Below, piece by piece: positions 1-10,892 of a stretch of DNA of 64,000 bases. The stretch lies in contig NZ_BMJQ01000005.1 of assembly GCF_014643535.1 (NCBI RefSeq), positions 310,001 to 374,000 of the forward strand, given 5' to 3'. Source of the stretch: Aliidongia dinghuensis (GTDB lineage: Bacteria > Pseudomonadota > Alphaproteobacteria > ATCC43930 > CGMCC-115725). A program made the translations under genes and the position numbers. The notes beneath the pieces are model-generated. The model ran no database searches. It was given only the letters and a program-made list of their open reading frames with translations, and was not told the DNA's origin. Position 1 is the first letter of the stretch. Every line of letters begins with the position of its first letter.

Positions 1-1457
1 AGCACCTGCAGCTCTTGGCCGAGGCGGGCGAGCCGCTCGCCGACGGCGGCCGCGACAGCGCCGCCGATGCCGCTGTCGACTTCGTCGAACACGATGGTCG
101 GCACGCTCGACACGCGCGCCAGCACGACCTTGAGCGCCAGGAGGAAACGCGACAGCTCGCCGCCGGACGCGATCTTGGTCATCGGCCCGGGCGCGGCACC
201 AGGGTTGGTTGCGACCTCGAACGCCACGCGCTCGGCGCCGTCGGCGCCCCAGTCGTCGGGTGCCAACGGCGCGATCGTGGTCGAGAAGCGCGCCCGGTCG
301 AGCTTGAGCGGCGCCAGCTCCGCCTGCACCGCCCGGTCGAGCTTCTGGGCCGCACCCTGGCGCAGCCGGGTCAGCCGCTCGGCCGCCGCCGTGTAGCGGG
401 CGCGCGCCTCCGCCTCGTCCTTGGCGAGCCGCTTCAGCCCGGCCTCGCCGTCCTCAAGCATGCCGAGGCGCCGGGCGATGTCGTCGCGCAGGTCGGCAAG
501 CCCATCGACCGCGACGCCATGCTTGCGGGCGAGGGCCCGCAGGTTGAAGAGCCGCTCCTCGACGCTCTCGAGATCGCCGTCGCGCTCGTGGTCGCGCATC
601 GCCTGGTCGAGGGCGGCGCGCGCCTCCTCGGTCTCGACCAGCGCCCGCTCGAGCGCCGCGATGGCGCCGTCGAGCACGCCGCCGGCCTTGTCGCGCACGC
701 GCTCAAGCGCGCGGGCCGCGACGTTGAGCGCATGGTCCGCCCCGCGCTCGCCCGCCAGCTCCTGGGCCGCGGCCGTCATCGCCTCGGCCACCTGGGCGCT
801 GTGCATGAGGCGCGCGCGCTGTTCAGCGAGCAGCGTTTCCTCGCCCGGCTGCGGCTTCAGCGCATCAAGCTCGCTCAGCGCATGACGCAGATATTCCTCG
901 TCGGCCGCGGCCTTGGTCCGTGCCGCCTTGGCCGCTTCACGCGCGTCGCGGGCCCCGCGCCAGGCCTGCCAGGCGGTGCGCACCGCGTCACCCATGTCGC
1001 GTGCGCCGGCGAAGGCGTCCAAGAGCGTGCGATGGTTGGCCGGGTCCATGAGGCCGCGCTGCTCGAACTGGCCCTGGATCTCGACCAGCGTGTCGCCCAG
1101 CTGCTTCAGCAGGCCGACGCCGACCGGCTGGTCGTTGACGAAGCCGCGCGAGCGGCCGTCGGCGCCCAAAACCCGGCGCAGAACGAGCGTGTCCTCCGCG
1201 TCGATGCCTTGCTCGGTGAGGATGGCGCGCGCGGCATGGCCGGGCCCGATGTCGAATTCGGCGGCAACGATCGCCTGCTGGGCCCCGCGCCGGACGAGGC
1301 CGCTCTCGGCGCGCATGCCGAGCGCCAGACCGAGCGCGTCAAGCAGGATCGACTTGCCGGCACCGGTCTCGCCGGTCAGCACCGAAAGATGCGCGGGAAA
1401 GGCCAGATCCAGCCGCTCGATCAGAACGACGTCGCGGATCGTCAGGCTCAAGAGCAT
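1..1457 (-). CDS. recN: DNA repair protein RecN (3' end beyond window)
   Basis: RecN is an SMC-like ATPase that acts at double-strand breaks in recombinational repair. Translation from the ATG at 1457 begins MLLSLTIRDV and has a Walker A motif GETGAGKS at residues 29-36. A long Ala/Glu/Arg-rich coiled-coil middle follows, then the second ATPase half with SGGELSRF and FDEVDSGIGG. The window edge cuts the gene after about 485 codons, so the last part of the usual roughly 550-residue protein is missing. It lies downstream of bamD on the same strand with a gap of about 125 bp. Identity is clear from the motifs and their order. Confidence 0.95.
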   Translation of the reverse strand, partial: MLLSLTIRDVVLIERLDLAFPAHLSVLTGETGAGKSILLDALGLALGMRAESGLVRRGAQQAIVAAEFDIGPGHAARAILTEQGIDAEDTLVLRRVLGADGRSRGFVNDQPVGVGLLKQLGDTLVEIQGQFEQRGLMDPANHRTLLDAFAGARDMGDAVRTAWQAWRGARDAREAAKAARTKAAADEEYLRHALSELDALKPQPGEETLLAEQRARLMHSAQVAEAMTAAAQELAGERGADHALNVAARALERVRDKAGGVLDGAIAALERALVETEEARAALDQAMRDHERDGDLESVEERLFNLRALARKHGVAVDGLADLRDDIARRLGMLEDGEAGLKRLAKDEAEARARYTAAAERLTRLRQGAAQKLDRAVQAELAPLKLDRARFSTTIAPLAPDDWGADGAERVAFEVATNPGAAPGPMTKIASGGELSRFLLALKVVLARVSSVPTIVFDEVDSGIGGAVAAAVGERLARLGQELQV

Positions 1458-1584
1458 GGGGCGGGCGACACGCAGGGCGGCTTCATGGCACGGCCGACCA
1501 TACAGGCGAACGATGACGGGAGCTAGCGGCGGCGCATGGGCGCGCCGCCCCCGGCCAGGCGAAAGGGGATCAGACGATCGAGGG

Positions 1585-2406
1585 TCAGAAGATCGAGCTG
1601 AAGGTCCGGCTGAACCAGCCGGGCTTGCTGTCTTCGGCCACGACCCGGCGGCCGCCGACCAGGTCGTACGTGTCCTGGTACCATTCGCTGTCCGGGTAAT
1701 TGTAACCCAGCACCGCCGCGGTCTGCTTGGCTTCCTCGTTGAGGCCGACAGCGGTGTAGCATTCGGCGAGGCGGGCCAAAGCCTCCGGCACGTGGCTCGT
1801 CGTCTGGTAGTCGCCGATCACCTTGCGGAAGCGATTGATGGCCGCGACATACTGGCCCTGCCGCTCGTAATAGCGGCCGATCTCCATCTCCTTGCCGGCC
1901 AGATGGTCGCGCGTCAGGTCGAGCTTGAGCCGCGCGTCGCGGGCGTAGCGCGAGTCGGGGAAGCGGGTGACGACATCGTCGAGCGCCTTCAGGGCCAACT
2001 CGGTGTCGTGCTGGTCGCGCTGCACGTCGACGATCTGCTCATAGTACGAGATCGCCTTGATGTAATAGGCGTAGGCAACGTCGCGATGGCCGGGATGCAG
2101 CTGGATGAAGCGGTCCGCGGCGGTGATGGCGTCGTCGTACTTGCCGGCCTGGTACTGGACGTAGGCCTGCATCAGCTGCGCCTTGGTCGCCCAGACCGAA
2201 TAGGGATGCTGCCGCTCGACCTCGTCGAACAGCTTGCCGGCAGCGGCCCAACGCTGATCGGCCATCTGGTCGACGGCGTCGTTGTACAGCACCTCGACCG
2301 GCTGGTCCTTGTAGGCGTCCGTGCTCACATCGGAGCATCCGGCGAGGCCCAGCCCGCACACCAGAGCAAGGGCGGCCAGAACGCGGCCGGTCCGAAGTCT
2401 CAGCAT
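1585..2406 (-). CDS. bamD: Outer membrane assembly lipoprotein BamD (ComL)
   Basis: BamD is an essential lipoprotein of the BAM complex, which folds beta-barrel proteins into the outer membrane. The 273-residue product has a lipoprotein signal peptide with lipobox LAGC, so Cys24 should be the lipidated N-terminus. The rest is a run of TPR-like helical repeats (for example the LYNDAVDQM and AITAADRFIQLHPGH segments), the usual BamD layout and length. It follows lpxC on the same strand after about 144 bp, a common alphaproteobacterial order (lpxC-bamD-recN). No clear terminator separates it from lpxC. Confidence 0.95.
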   Translation of the reverse strand: MLRLRTGRVLAALALVCGLGLAGCSDVSTDAYKDQPVEVLYNDAVDQMADQRWAAAGKLFDEVERQHPYSVWATKAQLMQAYVQYQAGKYDDAITAADRFIQLHPGHRDVAYAYYIKAISYYEQIVDVQRDQHDTELALKALDDVVTRFPDSRYARDARLKLDLTRDHLAGKEMEIGRYYERQGQYVAAINRFRKVIGDYQTTSHVPEALARLAECYTAVGLNEEAKQTAAVLGYNYPDSEWYQDTYDLVGGRRVVAEDSKPGWFSRTFSSIF

Positions 2407-2550
2407 CCCGCTACATGGTCCTTACATTGACGCCCGGCGGTCTCGACCCGCCGGCAGAAGCGGGTCTCTTAGCACAGTCATCCGGCTTCCGCGAGCGCCG
2501 CGGCGGAGTGCCGCGCCTCGGCGCCAGAAAACCATTCGGGCGGAAACCGT

Positions 2551-3477
2551 TCAGGCGGTGGCGCGCGCCGGTTCCTGCCAGGCGTCGATCGGCTGGGCGT
2601 CCGCCAGCGTCACGTAGCACCAGGCCTCATCGTCGGCGAAGAGGGCCTCGAGCGCCCGGCGATTGAGCGCGTGGCTCGACCGGATACCCTCGAACCGGCC
2701 GATGAGCGGGTTGCCGGCCAGATAAAGGTCGCCGATCGCATCGAGCGCCTTGTGGCGCACGAATTCGTCCGGATAGCGCAGGCCGCCGTCGTTCAGCACC
2801 TCGTCGCCATCGATCACGATGGCGTTGTCGAGCGAGCCGCCACGCGCCAGGCCCGCGGCACGCAGCTGGTCGACCTCGGCCAGGAAGCCGAAGGTGCGGG
2901 CGCGGCTGATCTCGCTCTTGAACGTGCCCGGATCGACCGTGACGCGGGTCGACTGGCGAGCGATGGCCTTGCTCGCGAAGTCGATGGTGAAATCGACCGA
3001 GAAGCCCTCGCCCGGCGCAAGCGTCACGGATGCCTGGCCCTGCTCGATACGGACCGGCTTCAGCACCTTGACGAAACGGCGCGGCGCCAGTTGCTCGATC
3101 GTGCCGGCGCATTCGATCAGGAAGACGAACGGTGCCGCCGACCCATCCATGATCGGCACTTCCGGCCCGATGATGTCGATGATCGCATTGTCGATGGCGC
3201 AGCCGGCGAGCGCCGACATCAGATGCTCGACCGTCATGATCGAGATGCCCTTGTCGTCAGTCAGCGGCGTGCACAGCGCAGACTCGACCGAGCGGCGCCA
3301 GTCCGCCGGGATTTCCACCGGTGCGCCCTCGACGTCCAGGCGGCGGAACACGATGCCAGTGTTCGCCGGCGCCGGGCGGAGGGTGATCGCAGCCTTGACG
3401 CCACTGTGCAGCCCGACCCCCGTGCAGTGGATCGGCGCCTTCAGCGTCTTCTGCAGAACGGCACCCTTGTGAAACAT
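2551..3477 (-). CDS. lpxC: UDP-3-O-acyl-N-acetylglucosamine deacetylase LpxC
   Basis: LpxC is the zinc deacetylase that commits UDP-GlcNAc to lipid A synthesis in the cytoplasm. I start it at the ATG at 3477 (MFHKGAVLQKT), giving 308 residues. An AGG lies 9-11 bases upstream, and the extra residues of the longer open frame to 3561 are not LpxC-like. Family landmarks are present: TVEHLMSA with the zinc-ligand His near residue 85, HKALDAIGDLY with His232 and Asp236, and a catalytic-type His near 259 in SSHALN. It lies between ftsZ and bamD on the same strand, joining envelope lipid synthesis to the division cluster. Confidence 0.96.
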   Translation of the reverse strand: MFHKGAVLQKTLKAPIHCTGVGLHSGVKAAITLRPAPANTGIVFRRLDVEGAPVEIPADWRRSVESALCTPLTDDKGISIMTVEHLMSALAGCAIDNAIIDIIGPEVPIMDGSAAPFVFLIECAGTIEQLAPRRFVKVLKPVRIEQGQASVTLAPGEGFSVDFTIDFASKAIARQSTRVTVDPGTFKSEISRARTFGFLAEVDQLRAAGLARGGSLDNAIVIDGDEVLNDGGLRYPDEFVRHKALDAIGDLYLAGNPLIGRFEGIRSSHALNRRALEALFADDEAWCYVTLADAQPIDAWQEPARATA

Positions 3478-3602
3478 GACGAAACCTAGATTTGTTTTGC
3501 TGGAAGAGAACTCGCCCTTCCTTGGTGCGTAATGAATAACCAACCGACCAGTCTGCAACAAATCACTCTTGATGAACGAATGTTGCAGTGCGTGTTGGAA
3601 AA

Positions 3603-3608
3603 ATTATA
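3603..3608 (-). promoter_or_regulatory. Candidate -10 element for lpxC
   Basis: On the minus strand a perfect TATAAT sits in an AT-rich patch about 125 nt upstream of the lpxC start. I see no good -35 hexamer at 16-18 bp, so this is only a candidate. The 275-bp gap between ftsZ and lpxC and the hairpin nearer ftsZ make a separate lpxC promoter plausible. Confidence 0.3.
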
Positions 3609-3698
3609 AGCAAAAACAATCTATTGTGGGCGGGTCTTGTGGCCGTGTGTCACCGTCGGCACCGGTATGCGCAACTGCCTGCATGGCGCCCACATGGC

Positions 3699-3728
3699 AA
3701 GGGCGCCGCCGGAGCCGGCGACGCCCTT
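3699..3728 (-). terminator. Strong GC hairpin downstream of ftsZ
   Basis: A nearly perfect stem lies 25 bp past the ftsZ stop: AAGGGCG pairs with CGCCCTT, and inside it CGCCGG pairs with CCGGCG around a 2-base loop, with one mismatch. There is no U-tract on either strand, so it may be a pause, an RNA-stabilising 3' end or a weak terminator rather than a classical one. Confidence 0.4.
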
Positions 3729-3752
3729 CGTGATGCGGTATGCCGATGCCGC

Positions 3753-5330
3753 TCAGTTCGCCTGGCGGCGCAGGAAGGCCGGAATGTCGAGGTAATCCTC
3801 TTCGCTGCTCTGCGGCGCCCGCTCGGCCGGGTCGATCGCACCCAGGCGCGGTGCCGCCTGGGGCTGCTGCTGCGGCTGGGGCCGCGGGGCCGGCTGCGCC
3901 GCGCGCGGCGGCTCGGCATGGCCGCGGCCGATGATGCGCTGGAACAGGCTCGGAGCCGCCTGACGCGGCTTCGGTGCCGGCTGCGGCTGGGTGGCACGCA
4001 GTGCGCCCAGCGGCATGTCGGCCTCGTTGCGGCTCACCATCGGCTGCATCGGCCGCGGCGCCAGGAACGCATCGCCCGCCACCTCGGCGGCCGGGCGCTG
4101 TTCGGCAACGCGCGGGTCGGCGAAACGCTGCTCGACGGGTGCTGCCGGCGCCCGCTGCGCCGTCTGGACCGGCAACTCGCCCATGGTATGGACGGCGGTC
4201 GCAGCCTTGCGCGTGAGCGCCGCGATCGAGGCCGGCTCGTCGAGCCGGGCCATGACGGGCTCCGGCTGGGCTTCGACCGTGGCGGCGAGCGGCGTCAGCG
4301 CCGCGGCCCGCTGCTGGGCTGCGGCCTGGGCCGCCGCCGCGGCGCGGGCGGCGTTCGAGACCTCGGCGTCGATGCCGGTCGCCACGACCGAGATGCGCAT
4401 CTTGCCTTCGAGCTTCTCGTCAAAGGTCGAGCCGAAGATGATGTTCGCTTCCGGATCGACTTCCTCGCGGATGCGGTTTGCGGCCTCGTCGACCTCGAAG
4501 AGGGTCATGTCCGAGCCGCCGGTAATGTTGATCAGCACGCCCTTGGCGCCGCGCATCGAGACATCGTCGAGCAGCGGGTTCGAGATCGCGGCCTCGGCCG
4601 CGTCGATCGCGCGCTTTTCGCCCGCGGCCTCGCCCGTGCCCATCATCGCCTTGCCCATCTCGCTCATGACGGCGCGGATGTCGGCGAAGTCGAGGTTGAT
4701 GAGGCCCGGCATGACCATGAGGTCGGTAACGCCGCGCACGCCGGCATAGAGCACGTCGTCGGCCATCTTGAAGGCCTCGGCGAAGGTCGTGCGTTCGTTC
4801 GCGACGCGGAACAGGTTCTGGTTCGGGATGATGAGCAGCGTGTCGACGAATTTCTGCAGTTCTTCGATGCCCGCCTCGGCGAGCCGCATGCGGTTCGTGC
4901 CCTCGAACTGGAACGGCTTGGTGACGACGCCGACCGTCAGGATGCCGTTCTCGCGCGCCATCTTGGCGATGACCGGGGCAGCGCCCGTGCCCGTGCCGCC
5001 GCCCATGCCGGCGGTGATGAACACCATGTTCGAGCCATTGAGGTGGCCCAAGATCTCCTCGGTCGCCTCTTCGGCGGCCTGGCGGCCGACGTCCGGCCGG
5101 GCGCCGGCGCCGAGGCCGCGCGTCACCGACTGACCCAGCTGCACCTTGCGGTCGGCCAGCGAATGCTGCAGCGCCTGCGCGTCGGTGTTGCAGGCGATGA
5201 ACTCGCAGCCGACCAGGTTGGCGCGGACCATGTTGTTCACCGCATTGCCGCCGGCGCCGCCGACGCCGACCACCATGATGCGAGGGGTCAGGTCGCTGAA
5301 TTCCTTGGGAATGCTGAGGTTGATGGTCAT
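3753..5330 (-). CDS. ftsZ: Cell division protein FtsZ
   Basis: FtsZ is the tubulin-like GTPase that forms the cytokinetic ring. The 525-residue protein has the tubulin signature GGGTGTG at 110-116 and the T7 catalytic loop NLDFAD at 212-217. The GTPase core ends near residue 325. A long Ala/Pro/Gln-rich linker of about 180 residues follows, then the conserved C-terminal peptide [10 protein letters not shown], which binds FtsA and other partners. Long linkers are usual in alphaproteobacteria. A strong GGAGGAA ribosome site precedes the ATG. It is the last cell-division gene of the cluster, and the 169-bp gap after ftsA could hold an extra promoter. Confidence 0.98.
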   Translation of the reverse strand: MTINLSIPKEFSDLTPRIMVVGVGGAGGNAVNNMVRANLVGCEFIACNTDAQALQHSLADRKVQLGQSVTRGLGAGARPDVGRQAAEEATEEILGHLNGSNMVFITAGMGGGTGTGAAPVIAKMARENGILTVGVVTKPFQFEGTNRMRLAEAGIEELQKFVDTLLIIPNQNLFRVANERTTFAEAFKMADDVLYAGVRGVTDLMVMPGLINLDFADIRAVMSEMGKAMMGTGEAAGEKRAIDAAEAAISNPLLDDVSMRGAKGVLINITGGSDMTLFEVDEAANRIREEVDPEANIIFGSTFDEKLEGKMRISVVATGIDAEVSNAARAAAAAQAAAQQRAAALTPLAATVEAQPEPVMARLDEPASIAALTRKAATAVHTMGELPVQTAQRAPAAPVEQRFADPRVAEQRPAAEVAGDAFLAPRPMQPMVSRNEADMPLGALRATQPQPAPKPRQAAPSLFQRIIGRGHAEPPRAAQPAPRPQPQQQPQAAPRLGAIDPAERAPQSSEEDYLDIPAFLRRQAN

Positions 5331-5499
5331 CGGTTCCTCCGGGTCAGGGCACGGGCCGTCGGGCTTTGGTTACGAGAAGCAAGCAACAAGGGCGATTCGA
5401 TAGCGAAGTCTCAATCTGACCGGCCCTTCGCCAGTGCCGCGATTCTGATCGAATCGGTTGGTCAGATCAATAGGCGGTAGTGAAATTGGCGCCGGCATA

Positions 5500-6753
5500 C
5501 TACAAATTCTCCTTCAGCCAGCCGCCGATACGGCCGAGCACACCCTTGGGCTGATCGGGCGCATTGGGGTCGCGTCCGCGCGTCTCTGCGCGCTCGGACG
5601 CGGCGAAATGCAGCAGTCCCGCGGTGGTCGCGAAGGCCGGTCCGCCGGTCGACTCGGCGAGGCCGGAAATTCGCGTCGGCTTGCCGACTCGCACCTGTTT
5701 GTCGAGAATCATGCCGGCGAGCTCGCGCGTGCCGGGAAGTTGCGCGGCGCCGCCGGTCAGCACGACCTGGCGGCCGGCGAGCTTGTCGAAGCCCGAGGTC
5801 TCGAGCCGGTTGCGCACGAGCTCGAACGTCTCTTCGAGCCGGGGCGTGATGATCGCGATCAGGTGCGACTTCGGCACGTGGTTGGTGTGCCCATCCTCCT
5901 CCTCGCCCACCACCGGCACGCTGATCGTCTCGCGCTCGTCGGCGGGCGACGGGATGGCGCTGCCGTAGAGCGTCTTCATGCGCTCGGCATGGGAGATCGG
6001 GGTCGAGAGCCCGCGCGCGATGTCGTTCGTCACGTGCACGCCGCCGACCGGCACCGTGTCGGCATAGACGATCGAGCCGTCGTAGAAGACCGCGATCGAG
6101 GTCGTGCCGCCGCCCATGTCGATGACGGTGACGCCCAGTTCCATCTCGTCGTCGACGAGGGCGGCCAAGCCCGCGGCATAGGGCGAGACGACCATGCCCG
6201 CCACTTCCAGGTGGCAGCGGCCGACCGCGGCCATCATGTTGCGCACGGCAGCGGAGCCCGCCGAGACGACATGCATGTTGACGCCCAGGCGGTCGCCCAT
6301 CATGCCGCGCGGGTCGCGGATGCCACGGCTGCCGTCGATCGAGAATCCCACCGGGATCGAATGGATGATCTGCCGGTCGGTCGGCTCGCGATAGGCATGG
6401 CCCTGGTTCAGGACGCGCTTCATGTCGGCATCGCCGATCTCGCGCCCGCCGATCGAGATCTCGATCGGCACGATGCGCGAGGCGGGGAAGCCGCCGGACA
6501 GGTTGACGATGACCTGGGTGATGGTCTCGCCCGCCATCTGCTCGGCGGCATGGACCGCGTTCAGCATCGAGGTCGCCGCGGCATCGAGGTCGACGATCTG
6601 CCCGGCGCGCACGCCGCGCGACACCTGATGGCCGATGCCGAGCACGCGCGGGCCGCCGGTCTCGCGGCGCGCGATGAAGCTGCACACTTTGGTAGTGCCG
6701 ATGTCGACGGCGGCGATCAGCGTGCCGCGCGGACGGGATGCGGCCTTGCTCAT
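5500..6753 (-). CDS. ftsA: Cell division protein FtsA
   Basis: FtsA is the actin-fold ATPase that tethers FtsZ to the membrane and recruits later division proteins. The ATG at 6753 (MSKAASRPRG) gives 417 residues. Phosphate-binding DIGTTK is at 17-22, later actin-type motifs VIDMGGGTTS and VLTGGAAQLPG are visible, and the protein ends in the short tail GGWLKENL expected of the membrane-targeting helix. Its start overlaps the ftsQ stop by 4 bp (ATGA), so it is probably translationally coupled to ftsQ. The longer open frame upstream is only read-through of ftsQ in another frame. Confidence 0.97.
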   Translation of the reverse strand: MSKAASRPRGTLIAAVDIGTTKVCSFIARRETGGPRVLGIGHQVSRGVRAGQIVDLDAAATSMLNAVHAAEQMAGETITQVIVNLSGGFPASRIVPIEISIGGREIGDADMKRVLNQGHAYREPTDRQIIHSIPVGFSIDGSRGIRDPRGMMGDRLGVNMHVVSAGSAAVRNMMAAVGRCHLEVAGMVVSPYAAGLAALVDDEMELGVTVIDMGGGTTSIAVFYDGSIVYADTVPVGGVHVTNDIARGLSTPISHAERMKTLYGSAIPSPADERETISVPVVGEEEDGHTNHVPKSHLIAIITPRLEETFELVRNRLETSGFDKLAGRQVVLTGGAAQLPGTRELAGMILDKQVRVGKPTRISGLAESTGGPAFATTAGLLHFAASERAETRGRDPNAPDQPKGVLGRIGGWLKENL

Positions 6754-7616
6754 GTCTTCTTCGGGGCGGTCTTGGCGGGTTTCGTCGGGGTCGTCTTCGT
6801 CGGCTCCTGGTTCACCTTGACGACGACCCGGTCCGCCAGGCGCAGGTCGACGCGCTCGATGTCGCGCGCGAGCAGGCCGTGGTCGCGATCGATCGCGGCC
6901 AGATGGGTCCAGGCGCCGGCGACGCCGTCCTCGGGCAGCTCGACGTCGATGCCGCTGTCGAGCTTCAGGTTCCAGCGCCGGTCGTTGATCCAGACCGCTG
7001 CCTGCACCTTCTTCATCAGGTCCGGCTGGGTGCCCAGCACCTGGATCAGGCTCTGCGCGTGCTTGGGCGCGTCGTCGCCGACGACCAGCAGCAGGTTGGA
7101 ATAGCGCTCCAGATGCTCGGTCGCGACCACGACGCCGTCCTGGTCGATCAGCACCATTTTGCCGTGACGCTGCCAAAGGGCGAGCGGCTTGCGCTCGACC
7201 AGCTTGATGTAGATGCGGCCGGGCAGCTGCCGCTCGACCGCGGCGGTGCGCACCCACGGCAGCGCTTCGAGCTGCAGCTTCGCGGCGGCGGGGCTGACGC
7301 CGAAGATCGGCCCGCCGGGGCGGGCATTGACCGCGGCCAGGATCTCGGCCGGCGTCGTCATCTGCCGGCCCTCGACGTCGAGCGTCTGCACCGTGAAGCC
7401 GGCCGCGGCCGTCGTCGCCAGGAGCGCGTTCGAGAGCCGGTTGCCATGATCGAGCTGATCGGCGGCGCCGAGGCCGCCGAAGACGAGCACGGCCAGGCCC
7501 AGGACGGCGCCCGCGACCCGCGTCGGCCGCCGCGGCAGCCAGCGCGCGATCCGGCGCTTCAGCAGCAGGCGCTTCGCGCCCTCGAGATTCTTGGCGGCTG
7601 GTTTCACGCGTCGCAT
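6750..7616 (-). CDS. ftsQ: Cell division protein FtsQ
   Basis: FtsQ is a bitopic divisome scaffold that links early and late division proteins. The ATG at 7616 ([10 protein letters not shown]) gives 288 residues: a basic cytoplasmic tail, one membrane span around residues 35-55 (VAGAVLGLAVLVFGGLGA), and a periplasmic POTRA domain beginning at FTVQTLDVEG. The C-terminus is a Lys/Thr/Pro-rich tail (PTKPAKTAPKKT). The start lies 13 bp inside the end of ddl and the stop overlaps ftsA by 4 bp, consistent with coupled translation in the dcw operon. Confidence 0.95.
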   Translation of the reverse strand: MRRVKPAAKNLEGAKRLLLKRRIARWLPRRPTRVAGAVLGLAVLVFGGLGAADQLDHGNRLSNALLATTAAAGFTVQTLDVEGRQMTTPAEILAAVNARPGGPIFGVSPAAAKLQLEALPWVRTAAVERQLPGRIYIKLVERKPLALWQRHGKMVLIDQDGVVVATEHLERYSNLLLVVGDDAPKHAQSLIQVLGTQPDLMKKVQAAVWINDRRWNLKLDSGIDVELPEDGVAGAWTHLAAIDRDHGLLARDIERVDLRLADRVVVKVNQEPTKTTPTKPAKTAPKKT

Positions 7617-8535
7617 GTCGCAGACTCCACCATCCAAGCGCAGAGGTCGGCATAGGAGATGCCCGCCGCGCGCGCCGCGTCCGGTACCAGCGAGGTCGGC
7701 GTCATGCCGGGCTGCGTGTTGACTTCGAGCAGATAGAGCTTGCCGGGGCCGGCCCCCGTATCGGTGCCCGTGTCGTCGTAGCGGAGGTCGGCGCGGCTCA
7801 CGCCGCGGCAGCCGAGCGCCTGGTGGGCCGTGACGGCGATGCGTTCGGCCTCGGCATAGGTCGCAGGCGGCAATTGGGCCGGGCAGATGTGAGTCGACCC
7901 GCCGACGGCGTATTTCGCTTCGTAATCGTACCAGGTGCCGCGCGAGACGATCTCGATGACGCCCAGTGCCTTGTCGCCCATGACCGCGACGGTAATCTCG
8001 CGACCGGGGATGAAGCGCTCGACCAGCATCTCGTCCTTGAGCTGCTCGGCGGCGAGCACGTGGTTCTGCCCTTCGCGCACGATGATGACGCCGACCGACG
8101 AGCCCTCGTTCGCCGGCTTCACCACATAGGGCGCCGGCATGACCGTCTCGGCGAGGATTTCTTCGCGCGAGGCCACGCGGCCCTCGACGACCGGCAAGCC
8201 GGCGGCGGCGAACACGGTCTTCGCCATCGGCTTGTCCATGGCGACGGCCGAGGCGAGCAGGCCCGAATGGGTATAGGAGATGCCCATCAGGTTGAGCAGC
8301 GCCTGAATATGGCCGTCCTCGCCGCCGCGGCCGTGCAGCGCGTTGAACACCACGTCGGGCTTGGGCGTAAGCAGGCCCGCAAGTGCTGCCGGGTCGCGCG
8401 GCGGGTCGATCTCGACCACGTCGTAGCCCTTCTCGCGGAGTGCCTCGGCGCAGCCGCGGCCGCTCGACAGCGAGACCTCGCGCTCGGCCGACCAGCCGCC
8501 CATCAGCACCGCGACGCGCTTCTTCCTGGCTTCGG

Positions 8536-8539
<4 letters not shown>
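7604..8539 (-). CDS. ddl: D-alanine--D-alanine ligase
   Basis: Ddl is the ATP-grasp enzyme that makes D-Ala-D-Ala for the MurF reaction. The ATG at 8539 ([10 protein letters not shown]) gives 311 residues, normal for a DdlB-type enzyme. Visible motifs are [14 protein letters not shown] at the N-terminus, [13 protein letters not shown], the ATP-binding [13 protein letters not shown], and the Mg/ADP site [11 protein letters not shown] with its final Ser-Leu-Val-Pro. The start overlaps the murB stop by 4 bp and the end overlaps ftsQ by 13 bp. Upstream in-frame residues are not Ddl-like and were excluded. Confidence 0.97.
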
Positions 8540-9473
<934 letters not shown>

Positions 9474-9477
<4 letters not shown>

Positions 9478-10892
9478 GCGGACGCCCCCGGCAGCTGATC
9501 GAGGGCGGCGGGCAGGGCGTTCGCCCAGGCCGAGATCGAGCCGGCGCCCAGGCACACGACCATGTCGCCCGGCTGCGTCAGGTCGCGGACCATTGCTGCC
9601 AGCTCGGCCGGGCCGGGCAGGGCCAGGACATGGCGATGGCCGCGCGCGACCAGGCCTGCAACCAGATGATCGCGGTCGATGCCCGGCAGCGGGGCCTCGC
9701 CCGCCGGATAGATATCGGCGACCAACACCGTGTCAGCGTCGTTGAAGCAGCGGCAGAATTCGTCGAACAAATTTGCGACGCGGCTGTAGCGGTGCGGCTG
9801 CACCACGGCCACGACACGGCCGCGCGTCGCCTGGCGCGCCGCCTTCAGCACGGCCGCGATCTCGACCGGGTGATGGCCGTAGTCGTCGATCACGGTGACG
9901 CCGTTCGAGACGCCGGTCTTGGTAAAGCGGCGCTTGACGCCGCCGAAATTGGCGAGCGCCGTCTTCAGCACCTGGTCCTCGATGCCCATCTCGCTGCCAA
10001 CCGCGATGGCGGCGAGCGAGTTCAGCACATTGTGCTGGCCGTACATCGGCAGCCGGACCCGCTCGAGCCGGCGTTCGGCGCGCGAGATCCGGTCGGTCAG
10101 CACCACGTCATAGACGGCGCCATCCGGGCCGATCTCGACATTCTCGGCCCGCACGTCGGCCTGGGGCGAGAGCCCGTAGGTCACGAGGCGCCGGTCCGAG
10201 ACGCGCGGGATCATGCTCTGGACGACCGGATGGTCGATGCAGAGGGCGGCGAAGCCATAGAACGGGATGTTGGTGACGAAGCTCTCGAACGCCGCCTTGA
10301 CCGCGTCGAAATCGCCGTAGAAGTCGAGATGCTCCGGGTCGATGTTGGTGACGATGCCGATCGTCGCCGGCAGCTTGATGAAGGTGCCGTCGCTCTCGTC
10401 GGCCTCCGCCACCATCCATTCGCCGGCGCCGAGCCGCGCGTTCGTGCCGTAGGCGTTGATGATGCCGCCATTGACCACGGTCGGGTCCAGGTTGGCGGCG
10501 TCGAGCACGGCCGCCACCATCGAGGTCGTCGTGGTCTTGCCATGGGTGCCGGCGATCGCGATCGACCATTTGAGGCGCATGAGCTCGCCCAGCATCTCGG
10601 CGCGGCGCACGACCGGCAGCAGGCGGGCGCGAGCCGCGACCAGCTCCGGATTGTCGGCCTTGATCGCCGAAGAAATGACGACGACCTGGGCGTTCTCGAT
10701 GTTCTCCGCGGCATGGCCGATCTTGACCGGAATGCCGAGCTTGACGAGCCGCTGCGTATTGCCGCTGTCGCTGACGTCGCTGCCCTGCACCGAATAGCCC
10801 AAGTTGTGCAGGATCTCCGCGATCCCGCTCATGCCGATGCCGCCGATGCCGACGAAATGCACCGTGCCGATGCTGAGCGGCAGCGCCCTCAT
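9474..10892 (-). CDS. murC: UDP-N-acetylmuramate--L-alanine ligase MurC
   Basis: MurC adds the first amino acid, L-Ala, to UDP-MurNAc using ATP. The 472-residue protein has the N-terminal nucleotide-sugar motif [13 protein letters not shown] (11-23), the ATP loop GTHGKTTT at 115-122, the Mur-ligase motif EADESDGTF, and the C-terminal-domain motifs DDYGHHP and QPHRYSR. Length and order are standard. It overlaps murG upstream by 4 bp and murB downstream by 4 bp. Confidence 0.98.

Noticed and set aside
15..1526. 503-codon open frame on the plus strand
   Set aside because: Antisense to recN; Arg/Leu/Gly-rich with no motif, a shadow of high GC3.
3588..5480. 630-codon open frame on the plus strand
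   Set aside because: Antisense to ftsZ with shadow composition.
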